From Apodospora peruviana (Eukaryota > Ascomycota > Sordariomycetes > Sordariales > Lasiosphaeriaceae): a stretch of 64,000 nt of DNA. The notes below the pieces were generated by a model. It did no database searches, was not told the origin of the DNA, and worked only from the letters and a program-made list of their open reading frames with translations. The number at the start of each line of letters is the position of its first letter. Within the stretch, counting starts at the first letter, position 1. Below, in pieces: positions 44,438-55,109 of this stretch. The stretch is from contig JAUEDM010000004.1 of the NCBI GenBank assembly GCA_033439685.1, positions 1,612,001 to 1,676,000 on the forward strand. Direction: 5' to 3'. The translations under genes were made by a program, and so were the position numbers.

Positions 44438-47400
44438 ATGGCTTCAGCCGGGCTGAGCGGAGCGGACGCTGCGCAATGGCGCGCAGACATGGAAAAGATG
44501 CAGGCCGCCGTGGCCATTGCCGGCTTGCGGCCGGATAGTTCTGGCAGCAGGGTCGACAGTGCCGATGGCGACTGGGACGACGACGACATTGAAGATACCG
44601 GGTCTAGGCACAGGGGAATTAGCCCGCGCGACATCTGGGATTTCATCTCGGACGACGACCTGGACGACATATCCTTTGACACTAGCGAGGACATTCCCGA
44701 TGTCTTTGAGGGCGAGTACAACCTCCAGTGGGTGGCTGCGAGATGCGCCGAGGTGTCAGCGCGCAAGTCGGGCCTCACGTCGACGGCTCTGCAGGACCAG
44801 GTCATCGACATCCTGAGCAGCGGTCGGCCCGAGGATGAACTGCAGTCGTCCCTGACCGACCTGGTTGGATTCGACGACCTGGATTTTATTATTGACTTGC
44901 TCGGCCACCGCGCCGAAATCATTGCGGCTATGACGGCCGCATCAGGCTCCGGGCCACGGCTACTAACAAAGTCGCAGAGGGAGGAGGCGCTCAGACAGCG
45001 GGACCGCGCGCACAAGGTCACGCCCTTGGCTGCTGCCCGGGCCAAGGAGGAAGACTACCCGCACGTGTATAAGGCCTTCAGCGCCGGCAACACGCTGAGC
45101 TCGTCAGGACAGAAATACGCCCTGCCTCTGGGCAGCACGAGAAAGGAGTTTGAGAAATACGAGGAGTACTCCATCCCTGCCGGACGAGCGGGCACCCTCC
45201 TCCCCGGCCACAAGTTGGTGCGCATTGCCGACATGGACGGGCTCTCCAGGAACACGTTTAAGGGCTACTCGACCCTGAACCGGATGCAGAGCCTGGTGTA
45301 TCCGGTGGCGTACAAGACGAGCGAGAACATGCTCGTCTGCGCGCCGACCGGTGCCGGTAAGACGGACGCGGCCATGCTAACCATCCTGCACACCATCGGC
45401 CAGTACCTAACGCCGAATCCGGCCGAAGACCACGTGGCGACCGATTTCGCCGTGCGCGCCGACGACTTCAAGATCGTTTACGTCGCTCCGATGAAGGCCC
45501 TCGCGGCCGAAATCACGGAGAAGCTTGGGAAGAGGCTCGCCTGGCTGGGGATCCGCTGCCGCGAGTACACGGGCGACATGCACCTGACCAAGACCGAGAT
45601 CGTGCAGACGCAGATTATTGTGACGACGCCCGAGAAATGGGATGTCGTGACAAGAAAGGGGACCGGAGACACAGAACTCGTCCAGAAGGTGCGGCTGCTG
45701 ATCATTGACGAGGTGCATATGCTTCATGATGAGAGAGGCGCTGTGCTTGAGTCCCTTGTGGCCAGAACGGAGAGGCAGGTCGAGAGCACACAGTCTCTCA
45801 TTCGGATTGTTGGTCTTAGCGCTACCTTGCCTAACTACGTCGATGTGGCCGAGTTCTTGAATGTGAACAAGTACGCTGGCTTGTTCTACTTTGATGCTTC
45901 CTTCCGGCCGGTGCCATTGGAGCAACACTTTATTGGAGTCAAGGGCAAGGCTGGGTCGAAGCAGTCTAGAGACAACTTGGATCAGGTGGCGTTTGAGAAG
46001 GTCCGGGAGATGCTGGAACTCGACCATCAGGTCATGGTCTTTGTCCATTCACGGAGAGATACCCAGCAGACAGCAAAGATGCTCTACGAGAAAGCGGTCG
46101 ACCAAGCCTGTGTTAACCTCTTTGACCCCAGCGACCATGATAAGTTCGAGGCCGCTATGAAGGACGTCAAATCCACCAAGGCGCGAGAGATTCGGGAACT
46201 CATCCCTAAGGGGCTTGGCATCCACCACGCCGGTATGGCACGGTCCGACAGGAACCTGATGGAACGGCTATTTGCCGAAGGCGTTATCAAGGTCCTCTGC
46301 TGTACTGCTACGCTCGCGTGGGGTGTCAACTTGCCGGCTGCCGCGGTAGTCATCAAGGGGACCCAAGTGTACAGCGCTCAAGACGGTAAGTTTGTCGATC
46401 TCGGCATACTCGACGTTCTGCAGATTTTCGGCCGTGCCGGTCGTCCTCAGTTCGAAGATACCGGTATCGGCATGATCTGCACCACGCAAGACAAGCTCGC
46501 CCACTACCTGACGGCTGTGACGGAACAGGTGCCTATCGAATCCAGGTTTTCTGCCAAGCTCGTCGATAACCTGAATGCTGAGATCGCCCTCGGCACCGTC
46601 ACTTCGATTCCGGAGGCCGTTAAATGGATCAGTTACTCTTACCTGTTTGTCCGTATGAAGAAGAACCCGATGGCATACGGTATCGAGTGGTCCGAGTTCG
46701 AAGACGACCGCGCGCTGGTCCAGAGACGGACAAAGTTGGCTGTTCAGGCGGCGCGGACGCTGCAGCAGAGTCAGATGATTATCTTTAACGAGGCTACTGA
46801 GGAACTGCGGAGCAAAGATATTGGCCGTATTGCTAGCCAGTACTACATCCAACATGCGAGTATAGAGATCTTCAACGCTATGATGAGTCCCTACGCCGAG
46901 GAAGAAGATATCCTGAAGATGATTTCGATGAGTGGAGAGTTCGACAACATCCAGTCGAGGAATAACGAGTCTGTCGAGTTGTCGGCAATGAGAGAGAACT
47001 CGAATTTTGTGCCTTACAAGATTAAAGGCGGTATCGATCAGGCGCAAACGAAAACAAACATCCTGCTCCAGTCTTACATCTCGAGAGGACAGCCTGCGGA
47101 CTTTGCGCTGAACAACGATCTGAACTACGTTGCCCAGCAGGCTGGGCGTATCTGCAGGGCCTTGTTCATGATCTCGCTCAACCGCCGATGGGGCCACCAG
47201 TGTCTGGTCCTCTTAGCCATGGCCAAGTCGATCGAGAAGCGCCAGTGGTCCTTCCAGCACCCTTTCCAACAGTTCGACCTGCCAAAGCCCGTTCTCAAGC
47301 AATTCGACGCCAAGGAGTCGCTTACTATCGAGGCTATGAGGGAGATGCAACCTGCAGAGATTGGAGGGCTGGTCAACAACTTCGGCATGGGCAAAAAGAT

Positions 47401-50400
47401 CGCCAAGCTGCTTGACAATTTCCCGACGCTCAGCGTCGAGGCCGAGATCGCGCCCCTGAACCGTGACGTGTTGCGGATCAAGTTGTTTATCACGCCTGAC
47501 TTTCGGTGGAACGACCATCTCCACGGGACGTCCGAGTCGTATTACATCTGGGTTGAGAACTCGGAGACGTCGGAGATCTACCATCATGAATTCTTCCTAC
47601 TTAACAGGAGGAAGCTCCATGATGACCATGAGCTCAACTTTACGATTCCGCTGGCCGATCCCCTGCCCACACAGATCTACGTGAGGGCGGTCTCGGACCG
47701 CTGGCTCGGCGCCGAGACGGTAACCGCTGTTTCGTTCCAGCACCTCATCCGGCCTGACACCGAGAGCGTCTACACAGATCTGCTAAATCTCCAGCCGCTG
47801 CCAATATCGGCGCTCAAGAACTCTGCGCTCGAAGAGATTTACGCCCAGCGGTTCCAGTTCTTCAATCCTATGCAGACTCAGGTCTTCCATACGCTGTATC
47901 ACACACCGGCTAATGTTCTCCTCGGGTCGCCGACTGGGAGTGGCAAGACGGTGGCCGCTGAGCTGGCCATGTGGTGGGCGTTCCGCGAGCGGCCCGGGTC
48001 GAAAGTGGTGTACATTGCGCCCATGAAAGCACTAGTTCGCGAGCGTGTCAAGGACTGGGGCGCTCGTCTTGCCCGGCCGCTTGGGCTGAAATTGGTGGAG
48101 TTAACAGGTGACAACACGCCAGACACCCGTACCATCCAGGATGCCGACGTGATCATCACCACGCCGGAGAAGTGGGACGGTATCTCGCGTAGCTGGCAGA
48201 CGAGAGGGTATGTCCGCAAGGTCAGCCTCGTCATCATCGACGAGATCCATCTCCTCGCGGGCGACCGTGGCCCGATTCTCGAGATCATCGTCTCACGTAT
48301 GAACTACATTGCGGCATCGACGAAGAACGCGGTGCGGCTGCTGGGCATGTCGACGGCCTGCGCGAACGCGAGCGACCTCGCCAACTGGCTCGGTGTCAAG
48401 GAGGGCCTGTTCAACTTCCGGCACTCGGTGCGCCCGGTACCGCTGGAGCTGTATATCGACGGCTTCCCCGAGGTTAGAGGCTTCTGCCCGCTGATGCAGT
48501 CGATGAACCGCCCAACCTTCCTGGCGATCCTCAACCACAGCCCGGACAAGCCGGTGATTGTGTTTGTGCCGTCCCGTCGCCAGACCCGCCTGACGGCCAA
48601 GGACCTGATCAATCTCTGCGGCATGGAGGACAACCCCAGACGCTTTCTGAGTATGGACGAAGACGACCTCCAACTTAACCTATCCCGCGTCAAGGACGAG
48701 GCCCTCAAGGAGGCAATCAGTTTTGGCATCGGGCTGCACCACGCCGGTCTGGTAGAGTCGGATCGCCAGCTGGCGGAGGAGCTGTTCCTGAACAACAAGA
48801 TTCAGATCCTCGTGGCGACCAGCACGCTCGCCTGGGGCGTCAATCTGCCCGCCCACTTGGTGGTGGTCAAGGGCACGCAGTTCTACGACGCCAAGATCGA
48901 GGCGTACAAGGACATGGACCTGACGGATGTGCTGCAGATGCTCGGCCGGGCTGGACGGCCGCAGTTCGACAACTCGGGCGTCGCCCGCATCTTTACTCAG
49001 GACGCCAAGAAGGACTTTTACAAGCACTTTTTGCACACGGGGTTCCCCGTCGAGTCGTCGCTGCACACCGTGCTGGACAACCATTTGGGCGCCGAGGTGT
49101 CGGCAGAGACAATCGTCACGAAGCAAGACGCGCTCGACTACCTGACCTGGACGTTCTTTTTCCGGCGCCTGCACAAGAACCCCTCGTATTATGGGTTAGA
49201 GATCTTGGCCGAGGAACACAACAGCATGGCCGCGCAGCAGCTCGCCAACGATTACATGATTGAGATGGTGGACGGGTCGCTTGCGGCGCTGGCCGAGTCC
49301 AAGTGCGTCGAGGTGTTTCCGAACGGCGACGTCGACCCGACGCCCATGGGCAAGATCATGTCTTATTACTACCTGTCTCACAAAACGATCCGCCATCTCG
49401 TGCGCCACGCCAAAGCCGGCGCCTCGTTTCTGGACGTGTTGTCGTGGATGTGCCGCGCGACGGAGTACAACGAGCTGCCTGTCCGACACAACGAGGATCT
49501 AATAAACGCGGAACTGTCCCGTAATCTTGCGTTTCCGGGGACGAGTTTTGGTCTGCCGATGTGGGATCCGCATGTGAAGGCGTTTCTGTTGTTGCAGGCG
49601 CACATGTCGCGGATCGCATTGCCGATTACCGATTACGTGGGCGACCAGACGAGCGTGCTGGACCAGGCGATCCGTATCGTGCAGGCGTCGATTGATGTGC
49701 TGACAGAGATGGGGTACCTGTCGAGCACGCTCGAGTTTGTCAAGTTGCTACAATGTGTCAAGTGCGCGAGGTGGCCGACCGAGTCGGCGCTGAGCGTGCT
49801 GCCTGGGGTGGAGGATAAGATGGTTAAAGGGGAGAAGAAAAGGAAGATGGGGCTACAGGATGTCGGTAGGATGAAGGGGGCAGCAGGACAGCTGCACAAA
49901 CTTGCGAAGGAGCTGGGCGTGCCGCAAGGCGTTGTGCCGAAGTTTATGAAGGCCGCTGCGGCGATGCCGGATGTTGATGTCGCTGTCGTTGTCGGGCACA
50001 ACAACGACGGTAACTTGACGGTTACGCTGAGGAGGTTGAACGCGATTACCGAGCGGGAGGGAAGGATATTTGCGCCCAAGTTTCCGAAACCGCAGACCGA
50101 AGGCTGGTTTGTGGTGATTGCGGATGTGGAGAGGGACGAGGTTATTGCCGTCAAGAGGCTTGGTTGGAGTAGTGGTGGTAGTGGTGGTGGGAAAGGGAGC
50201 GGTGTTGATGTTGGATCGAAACCGCAAGCTAGGGCGGTGATCAAGTTACCGCCGCCGGAGCCGACTTCCTGGCAGGTTGAAAGGGATGGTGAAGCGGGGA
50301 TGACGAGGAAGGTGGATGTCTTGGTTTTGAGTGATGGGTATGTGGGCATCGAGTATAGGAAACTTGGTGTTGAGGTGCCCATGCCAAAACCACCGTCAGG

Positions 50401-50557
50401 GGCAGAGGTGATAGTTTTGGCCGAGGGGAGTGGAGATTTGAAGAAGAATGGCGGTGATGATGGTAGAGGTGCTGGGGCACAACGAGGGACCGGGAAAGGA
50501 TGCGAAGGGTCGATGACAGGTACCAATGGTAAAGGGAAGGGGAAGAATACCAAGTAA
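44438..50557 (+). CDS. SLH1: Ski2-like double-cassette RNA helicase SLH1 (ASCC3/Mug81 homologue)
   Basis: Slh1/Rqt2 is the helicase of the ribosome quality-control trigger complex, splitting collided ribosomes. Single exon of 2039 residues, near the family size (yeast about 1967). The start is the first ATG of the frame (MASAGLSGADAAQWRADMEK). Cassette 1 has Walker A APTGAGKT (about 302-309), DEVH (about 424), SATLPN, and QIFGRAGRP; cassette 2 has SPTGSGKT (about 1164-1171), DEIH (about 1268), GMSTACAN and QMLGRAGRP. Each is followed by a winged-helix and Sec63-like unit. Unlike Brr2, both cassettes keep canonical motifs. The last 110 residues are Gly/Lys-rich and look disordered. Confidence 0.93.
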   Translation: MASAGLSGADAAQWRADMEKMQAAVAIAGLRPDSSGSRVDSADGDWDDDDIEDTGSRHRGISPRDIWDFISDDDLDDISFDTSEDIPDVFEGEYNLQWVAARCAEVSARKSGLTSTALQDQVIDILSSGRPEDELQSSLTDLVGFDDLDFIIDLLGHRAEIIAAMTAASGSGPRLLTKSQREEALRQRDRAHKVTPLAAARAKEEDYPHVYKAFSAGNTLSSSGQKYALPLGSTRKEFEKYEEYSIPAGRAGTLLPGHKLVRIADMDGLSRNTFKGYSTLNRMQSLVYPVAYKTSENMLVCAPTGAGKTDAAMLTILHTIGQYLTPNPAEDHVATDFAVRADDFKIVYVAPMKALAAEITEKLGKRLAWLGIRCREYTGDMHLTKTEIVQTQIIVTTPEKWDVVTRKGTGDTELVQKVRLLIIDEVHMLHDERGAVLESLVARTERQVESTQSLIRIVGLSATLPNYVDVAEFLNVNKYAGLFYFDASFRPVPLEQHFIGVKGKAGSKQSRDNLDQVAFEKVREMLELDHQVMVFVHSRRDTQQTAKMLYEKAVDQACVNLFDPSDHDKFEAAMKDVKSTKAREIRELIPKGLGIHHAGMARSDRNLMERLFAEGVIKVLCCTATLAWGVNLPAAAVVIKGTQVYSAQDGKFVDLGILDVLQIFGRAGRPQFEDTGIGMICTTQDKLAHYLTAVTEQVPIESRFSAKLVDNLNAEIALGTVTSIPEAVKWISYSYLFVRMKKNPMAYGIEWSEFEDDRALVQRRTKLAVQAARTLQQSQMIIFNEATEELRSKDIGRIASQYYIQHASIEIFNAMMSPYAEEEDILKMISMSGEFDNIQSRNNESVELSAMRENSNFVPYKIKGGIDQAQTKTNILLQSYISRGQPADFALNNDLNYVAQQAGRICRALFMISLNRRWGHQCLVLLAMAKSIEKRQWSFQHPFQQFDLPKPVLKQFDAKESLTIEAMREMQPAEIGGLVNNFGMGKKIAKLLDNFPTLSVEAEIAPLNRDVLRIKLFITPDFRWNDHLHGTSESYYIWVENSETSEIYHHEFFLLNRRKLHDDHELNFTIPLADPLPTQIYVRAVSDRWLGAETVTAVSFQHLIRPDTESVYTDLLNLQPLPISALKNSALEEIYAQRFQFFNPMQTQVFHTLYHTPANVLLGSPTGSGKTVAAELAMWWAFRERPGSKVVYIAPMKALVRERVKDWGARLARPLGLKLVELTGDNTPDTRTIQDADVIITTPEKWDGISRSWQTRGYVRKVSLVIIDEIHLLAGDRGPILEIIVSRMNYIAASTKNAVRLLGMSTACANASDLANWLGVKEGLFNFRHSVRPVPLELYIDGFPEVRGFCPLMQSMNRPTFLAILNHSPDKPVIVFVPSRRQTRLTAKDLINLCGMEDNPRRFLSMDEDDLQLNLSRVKDEALKEAISFGIGLHHAGLVESDRQLAEELFLNNKIQILVATSTLAWGVNLPAHLVVVKGTQFYDAKIEAYKDMDLTDVLQMLGRAGRPQFDNSGVARIFTQDAKKDFYKHFLHTGFPVESSLHTVLDNHLGAEVSAETIVTKQDALDYLTWTFFFRRLHKNPSYYGLEILAEEHNSMAAQQLANDYMIEMVDGSLAALAESKCVEVFPNGDVDPTPMGKIMSYYYLSHKTIRHLVRHAKAGASFLDVLSWMCRATEYNELPVRHNEDLINAELSRNLAFPGTSFGLPMWDPHVKAFLLLQAHMSRIALPITDYVGDQTSVLDQAIRIVQASIDVLTEMGYLSSTLEFVKLLQCVKCARWPTESALSVLPGVEDKMVKGEKKRKMGLQDVGRMKGAAGQLHKLAKELGVPQGVVPKFMKAAAAMPDVDVAVVVGHNNDGNLTVTLRRLNAITEREGRIFAPKFPKPQTEGWFVVIADVERDEVIAVKRLGWSSGGSGGGKGSGVDVGSKPQARAVIKLPPPEPTSWQVERDGEAGMTRKVDVLVLSDGYVGIEYRKLGVEVPMPKPPSGAEVIVLAEGSGDLKKNGGDDGRGAGAQRGTGKGCEGSMTGTNGKGKGKNTK

Positions 50558-51345
50558 GGGAGATCACTCCTGGGTTATTTAGAGATTAGGGTGTAGATTG
50601 GGTGTATTTTTGCATGTCGGCATGACATACATGGCATATAGATGGGTAGGTAGCTGGCTTGTGCAAAAACATATTTGAAAAGAGAATATTGGTTTGGCGT
50701 TTGAGTCACACTTGCTTCATTTTATACAAGATTCACTGCCGGACAAACACTTGCCTTGGAGGATCTGAGATGAGATGAGTTGCATACACAAACGATGGAG
50801 CAGCTTTAAAGTACGTGGTTGATAAAAGACACGCATTTGTGGTGAGGAATTGCGGATCGAGATCCTGGTCCGTTTCCAGCTCGGAGGGCAACTTTTTATT
50901 ATTTTTTTCCCCGTCACTTCAAACACAATGCTCTTCATATAAGTGTTTCTAAGAAGGGTATCTGTACTATGCTTTCAAGAAAACAGAATTACCCTGCCTG
51001 ACTTGGCTCTGCTCGAAGGCTAGTTTCCCTCTCGGTCTCAACCGTTCACCTTTATAAGTACTAGATGCTAGAGCTGCAGTATAGACTTGTCCGTCCGTAC
51101 CAGATATCTTGTTCGATATGATGAATACAGACATAGTGGCCGTATTGTTAGTCGGTAACTAGTTGACATACCCAGCTGAAGAACGAGTCGTTTAAACACC
51201 GGTAGGTGATGGTCATCCATCATCATCTAGTACTTATCGTGAGTGAAACGGGCTAACCTTGGTTAACCATAGTATGAAAGGCCCCACCGGTCTGTAGTTG
51301 GCCACCCTAGTCGTGATAAGTTCCTTTCTCTTCCCGGCGGCAACC
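50558..51345. other. Convergent 3' intergenic
   Basis: About 0.8 kb between SLH1 and the G-patch gene, which converge. A GGTAGGTAGGTAGC word lies near 50648. No gene is visible. Confidence 0.5.
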
Positions 51346-52035
51346 TCACCGCACCGCCCCAAGGCCCAAATACTTCTCCAGGTCCTTACCCCCATAAAGT
51401 TGCTGCCGTATTCTCTCAGCCTTGCGCTTCTCCTCCTTTACAAGCTTTCTAACCTTGCCCGCATCGAGCAGTTTGGCCTTTGGTTTGGGCGCGGGCAGGT
51501 TCTTGGGCAGCTGCAGCCCGATGCCCAGCTTGTCGTCCTTTGGCTTCGTCTTGACGGGGAACTGAATGCCCTGCTGCGCCGCGCCGAGACCCTTCCGGGC
51601 GTCCGGGTCCCAGCCGTGCGCAGAGAGATACGAGAGACCCATGCGCGATCGGTCTATTGCCGAGGGCGGGTGGGAGTGTGGTAAGCAGAGCTGGTGCGCG
51701 AGTGAGGTCTCGTGGCGCCTTGCGGTTGGGTGTTCGGCGGCGAGGGAGTCGAGTGGTAGTTTACATATTTCGCACATGATCCTCTCGTCGGGAGCACCAA
51801 GACTGCTGTGGGTTTTGATATTATCATGGGGCAGAACCATGCTCCGATAGAGGTCGGAGACAGACTGCTGTGGTCGTTTGGCTTCGGCAGCTGGAACAGC
51901 TGTCAGTGACTTCGTGTCGCCGGTCGCTGGAACAAACGCAATGGCTTTTCTGTGTAGTCCGCTTCCAAACGGCCGCTTGTGCTGGAGCGGAACCTCATTG
52001 TAGTCGTCATCGTCTGCGCCGGGTGGTGTCGCCAT
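51346..52035 (-). CDS. G-patch domain protein
   Basis: Single exon of 229 residues. A CxxC-type zinc-finger-like segment (MCEICKLPLDS, then HPTARRHETSLAHQ) sits at about residues 86-115, followed by a G-patch core (GLSYLSAHGWDPDARKGLG, about 130-150). Lys/Arg-rich helices follow (KVRKLVKEEKRKAERIRQQL) and the protein ends LEKYLGLGAVR. This layout resembles the fungal relatives of human GPANK1, presumably in RNA processing as most G-patch proteins activate DEAH helicases. The partner is not known from sequence. The start at 52035 is an ATG; the SDR gene begins 0.4 kb away on the other strand. Confidence 0.82.
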   Translation of the reverse strand: MATPPGADDDDYNEVPLQHKRPFGSGLHRKAIAFVPATGDTKSLTAVPAAEAKRPQQSVSDLYRSMVLPHDNIKTHSSLGAPDERIMCEICKLPLDSLAAEHPTARRHETSLAHQLCLPHSHPPSAIDRSRMGLSYLSAHGWDPDARKGLGAAQQGIQFPVKTKPKDDKLGIGLQLPKNLPAPKPKAKLLDAGKVRKLVKEEKRKAERIRQQLYGGKDLEKYLGLGAVR

Positions 52036-52448
52036 GATGGGCAGATTTGGTGTCAGATCTGATGCTATTGTAGAAGTGAGGTTAGCCTGTGGTGTGTTGA
52101 AGGTACTGACTGGCTGGACGATTTAACGATTCGGGATTCTAGGCACGTGCCGGAGTTAACGCCTAACCCCTGCAAGCTTGTTGCCGAGCCGCTAATCTCG
52201 GCCCCTGAGCCTCCTGTTCGTCCAGTTCGCACAGTGACGTAACTTGCTCGAGGGGTCAGTTGGACAAAAGATCCGATCGCTGAAACATCACACACCTGAA
52301 CTACGGGTTACCTACGGTAGAATTAAATTCTCAACGACAGCTTCGCCGCATCGACGACCTCATCGACGTACGATCCCCGGCGCCTATTACCCAAGCGAAA
52401 TGGACCCATAGCCACAATAGACGTTCCTTCATACGCCTTTCCATCAAA
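52036..52448. promoter_or_regulatory. Divergent promoter region
   Basis: About 0.4 kb between divergent start codons of the G-patch gene (-) and the dehydrogenase gene (+). No element stands out. Confidence 0.45.
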
Positions 52449-53735
52449 ATGCCGATCCCGTTTCTGGCCAGTCTGGTCTTCGACGGCCTCCCGCCATGGA
52501 TGCCCGAGCCGATGAATATTGTCAAATACACCACCGCCATCACAGCTATCGCATTTACAAAATGGTACACCTCTGGCACATCCAACCCGGCCGAGTGCGA
52601 CCTGCATGGCCGTGTGGTTCTAATCACAGGCGGAACGTCCGGCATCGGTGCCGTCACGGCCTTTGAACTCGCCCGCTGCGGTGCCCAGATTGTCCTCCTC
52701 ACGCACGCGCCCTCCGACGACCCGTTCCTCGTCGAGTTCGTCCAGGACATGCGCGAGCGCACCGCTAACCAGCTGATCTACGCGGAGCAGGTCGACCTTT
52801 CATCTCTGCACAGCATCCGCCAGTTCGCCACGCGGTGGATTGATAACGTGCCGCCGCGACGCCTCGACACCATCATCCTCTGCGGCGCGACGCTGACACC
52901 GCCCGGGTCCGCGCGGACGGAGACCGCCGAGGGCATCGAGACCACATGGATGGTCAACTACCTGGCCAACTTCCATCTGCTGGGCATCCTGAGTCCAGCC
53001 ATCCGCGCGCAGCCGTTCGATCGCGACCTGCGCATCATCGTCCCGACCTGCTCCGCGTACATCGCCTCGCCGCCGCTGGACAAGGTGCTGGACAAGAAGG
53101 ACTGGTCGCCGAAACGCGCGTACGCGCGCAGCAAGCTCGCGCTGATGGTGTTTGCCAAGACTTACCAGAAGCACCTGGACTCGTACAAGCGGCCGGACAA
53201 GTTGCCCATGAATGCGCGGATTATCATGGTAGATCCGGGGCTTACGAGGACGCCTGGTATGAGGCGATGGATCACGCGCGGGTCGATATGGGGTCTGCTT
53301 GTCTACATGGTGCTGTACGCGCTGTCGTGGCTGTTTATGAAGAGCTCGTACATGGGCGCGCAGTCGATCCTGTTTGCGGCGATGGACTCTAGTGTCGGCC
53401 CGGGACGCGGCGCAGGCGGGAAACTAATCAAGGAGTGCATGATGGTGGACTGCGCGCGGAAGGATCTGGACGACGAGGAGGTGGCCAAGAAGCTGTGGGA
53501 GGCCAGCGATAAACTTATCGAGGAGACGGAAAAGCTGCAGGCGGCCAAAAGGGCGAAAGCCAAGAAGGAGGAGGAGAAGAGGAAAGAAGAGGCCAAGAGG
53601 GTTGAGCAGGTGGAGGAAATTGAGGCTCTGGTTGAATCGATCAAGATGGGGAAGGCGAAAGAGGCGGCCGCGCAGAAGGGAGGGAGTAAAGGGGCTAAGA
53701 AATCGAAGTCCGGTGCGAAGACTGCCGCGAAATAG
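52449..53735 (+). CDS. Membrane-associated short-chain dehydrogenase (ENV9-like)
   Basis: NAD(P)-dependent oxidoreductase of the SDR superfamily, single exon, 428 residues. The Rossmann fingerprint LITGGTSGIG lies at about residues 58-67, the catalytic Ser in VPTCSAYIAS and the YxxxK motif in RAYARSKLALM. The usual NNAG is replaced by ILCGATL, and MVNYLANFHLLG supplies the structural Asn. A C-terminal hydrophobic helix (WGLLVYMVLYALSWLFM) suggests membrane or lipid-droplet attachment. The last 100 residues form a highly charged Lys/Glu helix (KKEEEKRKEEAKRVEQVEE) ending in a Lys-rich tail. It resembles yeast Env9 and fungal retinol-dehydrogenase-like proteins; the substrate is unknown. Confidence 0.85.
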   Translation: MPIPFLASLVFDGLPPWMPEPMNIVKYTTAITAIAFTKWYTSGTSNPAECDLHGRVVLITGGTSGIGAVTAFELARCGAQIVLLTHAPSDDPFLVEFVQDMRERTANQLIYAEQVDLSSLHSIRQFATRWIDNVPPRRLDTIILCGATLTPPGSARTETAEGIETTWMVNYLANFHLLGILSPAIRAQPFDRDLRIIVPTCSAYIASPPLDKVLDKKDWSPKRAYARSKLALMVFAKTYQKHLDSYKRPDKLPMNARIIMVDPGLTRTPGMRRWITRGSIWGLLVYMVLYALSWLFMKSSYMGAQSILFAAMDSSVGPGRGAGGKLIKECMMVDCARKDLDDEEVAKKLWEASDKLIEETEKLQAAKRAKAKKEEEKRKEEAKRVEQVEEIEALVESIKMGKAKEAAAQKGGSKGAKKSKSGAKTAAK

Positions 53736-55109
53736 ACTTGGAAGGTTTATATAACTAATGTACGGTATCTTTGTTCGGGTATCAGATCCATATCCCACTA
53801 CCAAAATGTGTATGATGGTCTGGTGTAAGTGGGCTTTGAAACTGCTGGGTGGTCGGTTCACAAGTAAATAAATGACGTCCAGGTAAGCAAATACCTACTA
53901 GTACTGAGGCTGTGAGCATGGAGTGGCTTCCTTTATGCCGTTCCGTGGCCTTCTTTTTAATCTGAAAATCGTTTCATTTCAAGTCTTGAATTGAAGCAGA
54001 TATTCATATCGAGGGCAGGCAACTCCCGTTGTAATTGATTGCGAGAAGATCCTTATCGATAAGATGCTTGAATAGGGTACCCAGGAGAGGTGCCGAGGTA
54101 ACCTGGAAGTGAATCAGCAGATGCGGGACAAGCCAAACTTGGGTTCATGACGGAATGGCTTCCAACCTGCAACTCACAACCTAAACACTCATCTCATAAG
54201 GGTAATCAGTCATTCATCCGCTCGTCATATTATTTGGAATTCAATCAGTCCATCTACCTAAAGGAGAAATAGTTCATCTGATCCAACTTCATTATTGGTC
54301 TCATTCAGCGTCCACTGTCAAGAAGATCCTCGACAAGATCCCAATGGCTTCACTCTCCCAGCAACCGTTACAAGCACAACAACCACCATCTGCGCCAAAA
54401 GCTCCTCGGGATCCATTCATCATGTTTCCCGCGCAGCCATGCCACGTACAACAGCACAACTCAGTATCGCACTGTCACCCGGTTTTCTTCACAAGCAGAT
54501 TAAGGCAGCCGCCTGCCAGCATATCCTCGACAAATCCGCAGCTCACCAACCCCGTGGCACATGGCTATATCTACCATGATTCTTCGCCGCGGGCTTCGAG
54601 GCTATGAATGCGATGGGGTGGGGTCTTATGGTTTTCGAGATCTGGCTCGGGCTGAACCAATGTACACACCACGGCGTGTTACCTATCACATATTTAATAT
54701 TTTAATGTATTGTCATATTTTCTTTACAAAGACCTGTGAAATGACAAATATGGTAAGTCTCCTCCCAAAGTCCAACGAATCAAATAAGAAACATGGCACG
54801 AAAAGGAACATATTCAGGTCAGTAGGTAGGTAAGGTAGCTAGCTAGGTATGGGCGTGTTGAGACCAATAATACAGGGGATGCCGTTCATTTTTGTCCTGC
54901 TCCGTGTCTCCAACGTGCGTGTGTCTTTTCTGTTAAGGCCAGCAAAACCAGAAAGAAAAATGAAAACAAGGAATACATATTCGAACCAAAATGTCCGTTT
55001 TTGGGAGGGGGAATCGGGATAGTCAGCCAACCAAAACGCCCAAGGGAAGCCCAAAAAAAATCAAATCAAACCAAAACCATAATATAATTAGTGAACCTTG
55101 TTGAAGAGC
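53736..55109. other. Convergent 3' intergenic, possible ORF relic
   Basis: About 1.4 kb between converging genes. Around 54295-54660 two in-frame segments separated by a TGA read like protein; the second contains FFAAGFEAMNAMGWGLMVFE. I cannot assign a family, and this may be chance or a decayed small gene. TAGGTAGGTAAGGTAGCTAG occurs near 54825. Confidence 0.35.

Noticed and set aside
46268..47197. 309-codon open frame on the minus strand
   Set aside because: It is antisense to SLH1 in a GC-rich coding region and shows no domain.
49633..50553. 306-codon open frame on the minus strand
   Set aside because: Antisense to the 3' end of SLH1; Ser/Pro/Thr-rich only because it mirrors Gly/Lys/Val codons.
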